DNA of 6,166 nt, taken from the NCBI GenBank assembly GCA_947167415.1, contig CAMVHY010000091.1, positions 1 to 6,166 of the forward strand, read 5' to 3'. Positions 1-5,579 of this stretch are shown here, one piece after another. Position 1 is the stretch's first letter, and each line of letters opens with the position of its first letter. A program made the translations under genes and the position numbers. Below the pieces are notes generated by a model, which saw nothing but the letters and a program-made list of their open reading frames with translations, was not told the origin of the DNA and did not search any database. This DNA comes from an uncultured Clostridia bacterium. Lineage in GTDB: Bacteria; Bacillota; Clostridia; Lachnospirales; CAMVHY01.

Positions 1-2
1 AA

Positions 3-1016
3 TTTGATGAGTTGTTGGGTTATTTTGCAGGTTATTTTTCGTCAAGTAAAAAGGGTTTTAATGTAAGTTGGTGTATGAATACTTGTTTAATTTCGTTGCG
101 TATTATCAAGTTTAAAAAAAATGATGGATATGCGTCGCACATATACTTTGAAAGGAAGCTTGTCGAAAATACAGATGATTCTTGGAACGTCGAAAAAAAT
201 GAGCAGAAAAAAGCTGCAAAACTAATATTTCCAAATGTCATACAATTCACGGGGCACGATCGAAACCGGGATCATAATATCGAAATTTATGATAAAAGCA
301 CCATAAACAATGATCCAGCATTAAGTATTGGATATGATGACACGCACATGATATCTTATCCAAGCAAAATAATGTATAATTCAGAAAATCCAAGTACGGC
401 TCAACGATTTTCGTATATAGTAACTAACGCAAACACGGTAAACCCATCAGTCGCCGAAAATGATTCTGTAAAATTGGAATTAGGGTTTCATAATAAAGAA
501 GATTTAGAGAAAAGAGTACAAGGGGGAAACGAAATCGAAATTAAAGAAGAAAACAATATCGACGAAGTTAAAAACAAAATCGAGGGCAAAAACGAAAACA
601 AAGAAGGAAATTTGAACAACAATACCAACAATAAAAAGAAAATCGAAAACATCGACATCAGTAAAAAAGAAAAAGACAACAACAAAACCAATGGAACATA
701 TTTAATGAAGTATCTCTTAATTATTTTGGGGCTTTGTTTTATCGGCGCAGGAATTGCATTATTTTTTATGGTACCAACTTCGGCTTTGGCTTTAAAATTT
801 CTTGCTATCGGTTTGGGAATTTTAGGAGCTGTAGGTTTTGGAATTGGACTTTTCTATAATAAAATTGGTGATTATTATCGTAAAAAACCTGGATCTTGTT
901 GTATAAGTTTTTTGACATATACTATTTTGGAACCAACACAGAAAAATAAAGAAAATAATATTGGTCTCGAAGAAGAAAAATGTAATATGATTAACGAAGA
1001 TGAAAATGTCATCTAA
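3..1016 (+). CDS. Unrecognised two-helix membrane protein with charged linker (5' end probably outside window)
   Basis: I do not recognise this protein. The frame is open to the left edge, so the gene is probably cut. In-window starts are TTG at 12 or 15, or ATG at 75, none with a convincing ribosome site. Counting from TTG 12 (334 residues): residues 1-150 form a mixed soluble region without a motif I know; about 153-230 are a low-complexity, highly charged stretch rich in Asn, Lys, Glu and Ile; about 235-254 and 259-282 are two hydrophobic helices joined by a short Pro/Thr/Ser turn; the tail from about 283 is polar and acidic and includes a Cys-Cys pair. A hairpin-like membrane anchor with a large soluble N-terminal part is the simplest reading (inference). 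AAC and ATC codons are much commoner here, especially at 520-700, than in the genes to the right, which suggests a different origin or expression class. A terminator follows and separates it from the sporulation cluster. Confidence 0.6.
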   Translation, partial: FDELLGYFAGYFSSSKKGFNVSWCMNTCLISLRIIKFKKNDGYASHIYFERKLVENTDDSWNVEKNEQKKAAKLIFPNVIQFTGHDRNRDHNIEIYDKSTINNDPALSIGYDDTHMISYPSKIMYNSENPSTAQRFSYIVTNANTVNPSVAENDSVKLELGFHNKEDLEKRVQGGNEIEIKEENNIDEVKNKIEGKNENKEGNLNNNTNNKKKIENIDISKKEKDNNKTNGTYLMKYLLIILGLCFIGAGIALFFMVPTSALALKFLAIGLGILGAVGFGIGLFYNKIGDYYRKKPGSCCISFLTYTILEPTQKNKENNIGLEEEKCNMINEDENVI

Positions 1017-1046
1017 TAAAAATTTTATTTGATTTTATAAATTTAT

Positions 1047-1089
1047 AAATCTCGGTTTGATTTTTTATTGTCAAGTCGGGATTTTTTTT
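1047..1089 (+). terminator. Rho-independent terminator after the left-hand gene
   Basis: A 14-bp stem pairs 1047-1060 with 1071-1084 through a 10-nt loop (1061-1070); three of the pairs are G-U wobbles. The right arm runs straight into an eight-T tract (1082-1089). It lies about 30 nt after the stop codon of the left-hand gene, so it ends that transcript and insulates the next cluster. Confidence 0.8.
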
Positions 1090-1120
1090 GTACTTAAAAA
1101 AAGTTTGGCGGCATAAATTT
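1084..1120 (+). promoter_or_regulatory. Putative promoter of the ylmC-spoIVFA-spoIVFB cluster (motif copy A)
   Basis: TTGTAC at 1088-1093 and CATAAA at 1112-1117 are 18 nt apart, a plausible but weak -35/-10 pair (3/6 and 4/6 to the housekeeping consensus). The stronger argument is that the same architecture recurs before metK: TTTTTTGTAC, a 9-10 nt gap, TTTGGC, a 3-nt gap, ATAAATTT, then the ribosome site a few bases on. Here those blocks are at 1084-1093, 1104-1109 and 1113-1120. If used, the leader would be only about 15 nt. The T tract is shared with the preceding terminator. The sigma factor is unknown; a mother-cell sigma would be expected for sporulation genes, but I see no clear sigma-E -35 element. 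Confidence 0.4.
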
Positions 1121-1139
1121 TTTTCAGGAGGTAATTTTT

Positions 1140-1400
1140 GTGAGAATATCTGATTTTAAACAAAAAGAAATTATAAATATTAATGATGGAAAACGTTTTG
1201 GTTTTTTAAGTGATTTTGACATCGATGAACGAACTGGAAGAATAAAAAAAATAATTGTGGTCGAGAACGGAAAAATTTTTGGCGTTTTTGGGAAAGAAAG
1301 CGAATATTTTATTGCATGGGAAAATATTAAACAAATTGGTGATGACATAATTTTAATTGATGTTGATTTGGACAAAATAAATTACGGAGAAAAAAATTAA
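1140..1400 (+). CDS. ylmC: YlmC/YmxH family PRC-barrel sporulation protein
   Basis: This 86-residue protein is the size of the YlmC/YmxH family, small single PRC-barrel proteins widespread in endospore formers with no settled biochemical role. Family hallmarks seen: an N-terminal LSEL-like segment (RISDFKQKEIININDGKRFG, residues 2-21), a DIDERTGRIKKIIV strand pair (about 29-42), an IAW segment followed by IKQIGDDIILID near the C-terminus. The GTG start at 1140 is fixed by a strong AGGAGGT at 1126-1132, seven bases upstream. The stop codon overlaps the next start by one base (TAATG), so translation of the M23 gene is probably coupled to it. The neighbours (SpoIVFA-like, SpoIVFB-like) support a sporulation context. 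Family assignment is confident; the exact paralogue (YlmC or YmxH) is not decidable. Confidence 0.88.
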   Translation: MRISDFKQKEIININDGKRFGFLSDFDIDERTGRIKKIIVVENGKIFGVFGKESEYFIAWENIKQIGDDIILIDVDLDKINYGEKN

Positions 1401-2193
1401 TGGTGAGATATGCGCGAAGGAAAAGTAAAGTAAGAAATAAAAGCTGTCGGAACGAAAAAATTTTTAATAAATTTATTTTATATCTGGTTTGCTTGTTAAT
1501 AATTTTGGTTTTAAATCTGTTGAAGTTTAATGAAATAAAAATAATAAAGTTGATTTTAAATCGAGAGTTATCGAAAAATGTTTTGACGGAAAAAAAACTT
1601 GACATGTATTTAAAAAAAATTAAAAATCTCGATTTTGATTTGCTAGCAGAAAAAATTGGATTTGAGAAAAAAAATGATGTTGATGTATTTGAAATTAATG
1701 AGAACGTAAAAAATAAAATGCGTGAGGAAAATAAAGAAGAAGATGAAATAAAAAAAAACTTGTTTTAAAAAATAATAATGAGCAAGAAAAAAAATTTGTT
1801 AATCCGGTTGACGGAATAATTACGTCGGGATTTGGCGAAAGAATAAATCCGATTAGCAAAAAAAAAGAATTTCACGACGGGTTAGATATTGGAGCAGAAG
1901 AAGGCAAAAATATTTATGCTGTTTGTAATGGAAAAATAAAGTCGGTTGGAAAATCGAATTCGTTTGGAAATTTTGTTTTATATGAAACGGATGGCGGGTA
2001 TGAAATATTTTGTGCGCACATGAAAAAAATTTTGGTTGTTGAAAAAGAAAATGTCAAAAAAAATCAGGTTATTGGTTTGGTTGGAAAAACAGGTTTTGCA
2101 ACCGGTCCGCATTTGCATTTTAAAATTAAATATAAAAATGAATTGATTGATCCGATTGAGTTTGTGAATTTACCAATGAGTGATGATTTTTAA
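1400..2193 (+). pseudogene. spoIVFA: SpoIVFA-like membrane-anchored M23 (LytM) protein, reading frame split by a -1 shift
   Basis: Two overlapping frames make one protein. The first (1400-1768, 122 residues) has a basic N-terminus, one membrane helix (about residues 25-41) and a charged, probably coiled-coil stretch. The second is open from 1747 to the stop at 2191-2193, has no usable start codon before its domain, and encodes a complete M23 domain. Joined at the A-run near 1750-1759 they give 264 residues, about the length I recall for B. subtilis SpoIVFA. All M23 active-site positions are present in the joined numbering: H159 and D163 (HDGLD), H207 (CAHM), H238 and H240 (HLH), so the peptidase fold is not decayed. 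In Bacillus, SpoIVFA sits in the outer forespore membrane, holds SpoIVFB with BofA, and is cleaved by SpoIVB/CtpB to release pro-sigma-K processing. The downstream M50 gene makes SpoIVFA the best call; a generic M23 or SpoIIQ-like protein is the alternative. I mark it pseudogene only because the frame is broken as written. Programmed shifting, transcript slippage or a sequencing indel would make it functional. Confidence 0.75.
1750..1759 (+). other. A9 run with A AAA AAC slippery heptamer, site of the -1 frameshift
   Basis: Nine A residues (1750-1758) are followed by C. In the upstream frame the codons are AAA (1751), AAA (1754), AAC (1757), so 1753-1759 is a canonical X XXY YYZ heptamer in correct phase. 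A -1 slip leads directly into the M23 frame and avoids the stop at 1766-1768. The upstream frame closes at 1768 and the downstream frame opens only after a TGA at 1744-1746, so the change must lie within about 20 nt. Insertion of one A during transcription would have the same effect. I see no strong stimulatory hairpin (only a weak 4-bp stem near 1803-1815) and no well-spaced internal Shine-Dalgarno. Confidence 0.6.
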
Positions 2194-2217
2194 AAATAAA
2201 ATTGGTGAGTTTGGTAA

Positions 2218-2772
2218 TTGAAATTTGAATTTGAAAAGTCGTTTTTTTTAAGTTTTTTGTTTTTGTTAGATTTAAACGCGTTAAAAAAATTTGTCGTGAT
2301 TTTTATTTTTGTTTTGATTCATGAGTTGACACATGTTTTTATTGGAAAAATATTTGGTTTAAAAACAAAAAAAATTGTGTTTGGTTTGTTTGGCATGCAC
2401 GCAGAGATAATTAATTTTGATTTATTAGAACGCAAAAAGAAATTTTTGCTTTTAATCTCGGGGCCGCTAATAAATTTTTTGATTTGGTTTTTATGTAAAA
2501 ATTTATTTGTCAGGCAGATAAATTTTTTTATTTGGAGCATTAATCTTTTGCCAATTTATCCGTTGGATGGAGGAAGAATTTTTATTTTGATTTTAAAAAA
2601 GTTTAATAGGGCAAATATATTTTTTATAAAATTTAATCGCGCAATGATTTTATTTTTGTGTTTAAGTGGGATAATATTTAAAAATTTATTTTTATTTTTG
2701 ATTGGCGCGTATTTGTTTTGGCTAAATAAAATTTTATTAAATAAATTGCTTTTTGAGCTGTATTTTAAATAA
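2218..2772 (+). CDS. spoIVFB: SpoIVFB-like M50 site-2 intramembrane metalloprotease, lacking the CBS domain
   Basis: The 184-residue product is almost wholly hydrophobic, with several membrane helices. It carries the M50 zinc site HELTH (H35, E36, H39), the SGP-L-IN segment (81-86) and the third ligand in N109-LLPIYPLDGGR (D117), in the order and spacing of site-2 proteases. SpoIVFB cleaves the membrane-associated pro-sequence of pro-sigma-K in the mother cell. It follows the SpoIVFA-like gene by 24 nt, the usual spoIVFA-spoIVFB order. The TTG start at 2218 has GGTGAG eight bases upstream, and no other in-frame start fits better. Bacillus SpoIVFB is about 288 residues with a C-terminal CBS domain; this protein stops after the membrane domain, and the short gap before metK leaves no room for a CBS remnant. 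It could instead be another short M50 protease, but the neighbour favours SpoIVFB. Confidence 0.83.
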   Translation: MKFEFEKSFFLSFLFLLDLNALKKFVVIFIFVLIHELTHVFIGKIFGLKTKKIVFGLFGMHAEIINFDLLERKKKFLLLISGPLINFLIWFLCKNLFVRQINFFIWSINLLPIYPLDGGRIFILILKKFNRANIFFIKFNRAMILFLCLSGIIFKNLFLFLIGAYLFWLNKILLNKLLFELYFK

Positions 2773-2781
2773 ATTTTTGGG

Positions 2782-2790
2782 TGATATAAT
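2782..2790 (+). promoter_or_regulatory. Extended -10 promoter candidate for metK
   Basis: TGATATAAT is a perfect extended -10 (TG-N-TATAAT, hexamer 2785-2790). It lies ten bases after the spoIVFB stop and about 55 bases before the metK start. No good -35 is visible 17 nt upstream, which extended -10 promoters tolerate. The resulting leader of roughly 50 nt is too short to hold a SAM riboswitch. It competes with the motif promoter just downstream; both could be used. Confidence 0.5.
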
Positions 2791-2826
2791 TTTTTTGTAC
2801 AAGCTTTTTTTTGGCTATATAAATTT
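2791..2826 (+). promoter_or_regulatory. Putative metK promoter/operator (motif copy B)
   Basis: TTGTAC (2795-2800) and TATAAA (2818-2823) are 17 nt apart. The blocks TTTTTTGTAC (2791-2800), TTTGGC (2810-2815) and ATAAATTT (2819-2826) repeat those before ylmC (copy A at 1084-1120) with a one-base difference in the first gap, and as there the ribosome site follows within ten bases. It could be a promoter type with a very short leader, or a shared regulator site. Confidence 0.4.
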
Positions 2827-2831
2827 AAATT

Positions 2832-2837
2832 GGAGGT
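2832..2837 (+). promoter_or_regulatory. Ribosome binding site that fixes the metK start
   Basis: GGAGGT lies seven bases before the TTG at 2845. An in-frame TTG at 2830 overlaps this site and so cannot be the start. Choosing 2845 also puts the conserved [12 protein letters not shown] segment at the usual distance from the N-terminus. Confidence 0.8.
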
Positions 2838-2844
2838 TAAAATT

Positions 2845-3981
2845 TTGGCGGATAATTTTTTTTTCAGTTCGGAATCGGTAACTGAAGGACATCCTGATAA
2901 GATTTGCGATAATATTTCGGATTCGATTTTGGATGAGATTTTAAAAAAAGATAAAAATGCGCGTGTGGCGTGTGAAACTTTGGTAAGTTCCGGATTAGTT
3001 TTTATGACGGGAGAAATTACAACGGATTGTTATGTCGACGTGGAAAAAATAGCGCGCGAGACTATAAAAGAAATTGGGTATGATAAATCTGATTTGGGAT
3101 TTGATTATAAATCGTGTGCGATATTAACGAGTTTTAGAAATCAATCGGGTGATATTGCGCGTGGCGTAAATAAAAAAGATAATGAACTTGGTGCTGGCGA
3201 TCAAGGAATGATGTTTGGTTTTGCTTGTAATGAAACAGAAGAATATATGCCGATGGGAATTTATTTGGCGCATAAAATTACTAAACGGCTGGCAAGCCTA
3301 CGCAAAGAAAAAGTTTTGGATTATTTAAGACCGGATGGCAAAGCACAAGTTACGCTTGAATATGTAAATAATAAGCCGGTAAAAATAAATAAAATATTAA
3401 TTTCGGCGCAACATGAGCCAAATATTGATTATGATAAATTAAAAAGTGATATTATCGAGCAGATTAGTTTGGTTTTGCCAAAAAATTTAATTAATGGTGA
3501 GTTAAAAAATAAATTTTTAATTAATCCAACGGGGAGATTTGTAATCGGCGGACCTGCAGGAGATTCTGGATTAACGGGAAGAAAAATTATCGCTGACACT
3601 TATGGAGGATATGCTCGGCATGGAGGCGGTGCTTTTTCTGGAAAAGACGCGACAAAAGTTGATAGATGTGGGGCATATATGGCGCGATATGTTGCAAAAA
3701 ATATTGTAGCGGCCGGATTGAGTGATAAATGTGAAGTGCAAGTTTGCTATGCAATTGGAATTGAAAATCCGGTTAGTATTTATTTGAATTTATTTGGAAA
3801 TAAAGCGGAAAGAGAAATATTGGACGTGGTAAAAAATAAATTTGATTTTAGACCAAAGGCTATTATTGAGAGATTTGGTTTGAATAAAGGAATTTTTAAG
3901 CAGGTTTGTAATTATGGACATTTTGGGCGAAATGATTTAAATTTGCCATGGGAAAGGCTTGATAGTATAAATTTATTTTGA
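2845..3981 (+). CDS. metK: S-adenosylmethionine synthetase (methionine adenosyltransferase)
   Basis: Makes S-adenosylmethionine from methionine and ATP in the cytosol, with release of phosphate and pyrophosphate; bacterial MetK is a homotetramer using Mg2+ and K+. From TTG 2845 the product is 378 residues, slightly short of the usual 380-400. Signatures in order: VTEGHPDK (residues 12-19, with the ATP/Mg-contacting H16 and D18), the active-site-loop segment [10 protein letters not shown] (D119), [13 protein letters not shown] (D240; P-loop-like signature), GGGAFSGKD (K267, D268), and the C-terminal YGHFGR followed by LPWE. All three MetK domains are covered without a break, so the enzyme should be active. 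GGPAG has Ala where Gln or His is common, and DRCGAY has Cys where Ser is common; both look like neutral variants. No SAM riboswitch precedes it. Only 29 nt separate it from mcsA with no terminator, so metK may be co-transcribed with the stress module. Confidence 0.97.
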   Translation: MADNFFFSSESVTEGHPDKICDNISDSILDEILKKDKNARVACETLVSSGLVFMTGEITTDCYVDVEKIARETIKEIGYDKSDLGFDYKSCAILTSFRNQSGDIARGVNKKDNELGAGDQGMMFGFACNETEEYMPMGIYLAHKITKRLASLRKEKVLDYLRPDGKAQVTLEYVNNKPVKINKILISAQHEPNIDYDKLKSDIIEQISLVLPKNLINGELKNKFLINPTGRFVIGGPAGDSGLTGRKIIADTYGGYARHGGGAFSGKDATKVDRCGAYMARYVAKNIVAAGLSDKCEVQVCYAIGIENPVSIYLNLFGNKAEREILDVVKNKFDFRPKAIIERFGLNKGIFKQVCNYGHFGRNDLNLPWERLDSINLF

Positions 3982-4010
3982 AATAAAATTAATAAGGGAG
4001 ATGATTTTAT

Positions 4011-4523
4011 ATGTTGTGTCAGAATTGCAATGAAAATCAGGCGACTGTTTTTGTACACAGAATAATTAACGGTCAAGAAAGAGAATTGCATTTGTGCGAA
4101 GAGTGTGCAAAACAGTTTGGGATGCAGCTTTCGTTTGATGAATTGTTTCAGGGGTTTTTAGATGGTTTTTTGAGTCATAATCACAGACAGAGTTTTGGTT
4201 CTGAAAATTTGATTAAAACGCGAGTGTGTGATAAATGTGGTTTTAGTTATGATGATTTTAAAAATAGTGGAAAATTAGGATGTGGCGAGTGTTATAAAGT
4301 ATTTCATGATGATTTGTTGTTAGTATTAAAAAATATTCAGGGCAGTGTTAAGCATATCGGAAAAGTGCCTGTTAAAAATATTGCAAAAGTGTCTTTTGAA
4401 AATAAAATTGCTAGATTAGAAAATGATTTAAGGCGAGCAATAAATGAGGAAAAATATGAAGATGCAGCAAGGATACGAGACGAAATAAAAAAAATTAGGG
4501 AGGCGGGCAATTTAAATGAATAG
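4011..4523 (+). CDS. mcsA: McsA, zinc-binding activator of the McsB arginine kinase
   Basis: McsA is a cytosolic adaptor that binds zinc and stimulates McsB; in Bacillus both tune CtsR and ClpCP-dependent protein quality control. The 170-residue product has four CxxC pairs: C3/C6, C29/C32, C73/C76 and C91/C94, enough for two four-Cys metal sites, and a C-terminal UVR (UvrB/UvrC-type) helical hairpin at about residues 130-165. This order and length are typical of McsA. ATG 4011 is preceded by AGGGAG at 3995-4000, ten bases upstream. The end overlaps the mcsB start by eight bases, indicating coupled translation and matched amounts of the two partners. In Bacillus ctsR comes directly before mcsA; here metK takes that place. 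Confidence 0.93.
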   Translation: MLCQNCNENQATVFVHRIINGQERELHLCEECAKQFGMQLSFDELFQGFLDGFLSHNHRQSFGSENLIKTRVCDKCGFSYDDFKNSGKLGCGECYKVFHDDLLLVLKNIQGSVKHIGKVPVKNIAKVSFENKIARLENDLRRAINEEKYEDAARIRDEIKKIREAGNLNE

Positions 4524-5547
4524 TGTAAAAAAATGGTATGATAATGAAGATTTGGGTAAAGATATTTTGATTTCTTCGCGTGTGAGATTAGCAAGAAATT
4601 TAAAAGATTATCCGTTTTCGATGTTATTGAATAAAGACCAAGCGAGAGATATGATTAGCGAAATTATAGATATTTTTGAGGAAGGTATGTCTTCAGGAAA
4701 ATTAAATTATATGAGCGCCGATAATACTTCGGATATAGATGAGTTGGCAAATTTTGAGCAAAATAATATAAGCCAATATTTTTTGTTAAATAAAAATCCC
4801 AAAGGTTTTTTTATTAATGAAAGCGAATCGTTGAGTATTATGTTGAACGAGGAAGATCATATAAGGATACAGTCGATATGTGCCGGAGATGATATTAATA
4901 ACGCTTTTATTTTGTCTGATAATGTAGATAATGTAATTTCTAGTAAGATTGATTATGCCTTTGATGATGACTTTGGATTTTTGACGTCGTGTCCAACGAA
5001 TGTAGGGACTGGTTTGCGTGCTTCTTTTATGTTGCATTTGCCAATGCTTGAGAAATCTGGGCAATTAAAAAATTTAGTGCAGATTATAAGTAAATTCGGA
5101 ATGACTGTAAGGGGATGGCATGGCGAAGGCACGGAGCCAATGGGAAGTTTATATCAGGTTTCGAATCAGATTACGCTTGGAAAATCAGAAAGGGATATAA
5201 TAAAAAACTTAAGAAATGTGACACAGCAGATAATTGATCAAGAGTTAAAACTAAGAGAAAATATATTAAAGGATGATAATAATAAAATTGATTTTGAAGA
5301 TAAAATTTATCGTTCGTTTGGGATTTTGAGTAATTGCAAAAAAATCGGTACACGTGAAACTATGAATTTGTTATCGGATGTGATGCTAGGAAATTGTATG
5401 GGCTTTGATGTAAATAAATTTAAAATTAATATTTATAAAATGATGATGTATATACAGCCTGGTTTGTTGCAAAAAAATCTAGGATGTAAATTAAAAGAGC
5501 AGGAAAGAGATATTGAACGTGCTAAGTTTATAAAAAGCATGCTTTAG
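4516..5547 (+). CDS. mcsB: McsB, protein-arginine kinase
   Basis: McsB transfers phosphate from ATP to arginine side chains of client proteins, marking them for ClpC-ClpP. The 343-residue product (a little shorter than the roughly 360 of Bacillus) shows the guanido-kinase fold signatures: SSRVRLARN (residues 20-28, nucleotide phosphate-contacting arginines), EEDHIRIQ (112-119), TSCPTNVGTGLRAS with C159, and GEGTEPMGSLYQVSNQ with E204 in the region of the second catalytic Glu. The C-terminal RDIERA (331-336) matches the RDxxRA motif that binds phosphoarginine and controls McsB allosterically, so both catalytic and regulatory parts appear intact. ATG 4516 lies within the last codons of mcsA, with GGGAGG-type purines just upstream (4497-4507). 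The next gene is clpC, the unfoldase that takes its products. Confidence 0.96.
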   Translation: MNSVKKWYDNEDLGKDILISSRVRLARNLKDYPFSMLLNKDQARDMISEIIDIFEEGMSSGKLNYMSADNTSDIDELANFEQNNISQYFLLNKNPKGFFINESESLSIMLNEEDHIRIQSICAGDDINNAFILSDNVDNVISSKIDYAFDDDFGFLTSCPTNVGTGLRASFMLHLPMLEKSGQLKNLVQIISKFGMTVRGWHGEGTEPMGSLYQVSNQITLGKSERDIIKNLRNVTQQIIDQELKLRENILKDDNNKIDFEDKIYRSFGILSNCKKIGTRETMNLLSDVMLGNCMGFDVNKFKINIYKMMMYIQPGLLQKNLGCKLKEQERDIERAKFIKSML

Positions 5548-5579
5548 AATTTTATTAAAATAAGTGGGGTGGGTAATTA

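Noticed and set aside
1104..1120. TTTGGC as a sigma-54 -24 element
   Set aside because: There is no TTGCA-like -12 box at the required distance in either copy of the motif, so a sigma-54 promoter is not supported.
1327..1605. Minus-strand open frames opposite the recognised genes (for example here, 2319-2540, 4337-4594 and 4786-5064)
   Set aside because: Each lies opposite a well-supported + strand gene, has biased composition expected from its complement, and shows no ribosome site or family motif.
1803..1815. TCCG/CGGA stem as a frameshift-stimulating hairpin
   Set aside because: Only four base pairs and about 44 nt after the slippery heptamer, too weak and too far for the known 5-9 nt spacing.
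1778..1819. Separate start for the M23 half at ATG 1778
   Set aside because: This ATG is in the frame of the upstream half, not the M23 frame, and soon meets a stop. The M23 frame itself has no ATG, GTG or TTG before its domain.
2795..2812. Terminator after spoIVFB (TTGTACAA palindrome followed by a T-run)
   Set aside because: The palindrome has no loop and no G+C-rich stem, so it would not form a stable terminator hairpin; it fits better as part of the promoter-like motif.
2773..2844. SAM riboswitch upstream of metK
   Set aside because: The space between spoIVFB and metK is 72 nt, most of it upstream of or inside the promoter candidates, and it lacks the conserved stems; too short for a SAM-I type leader.
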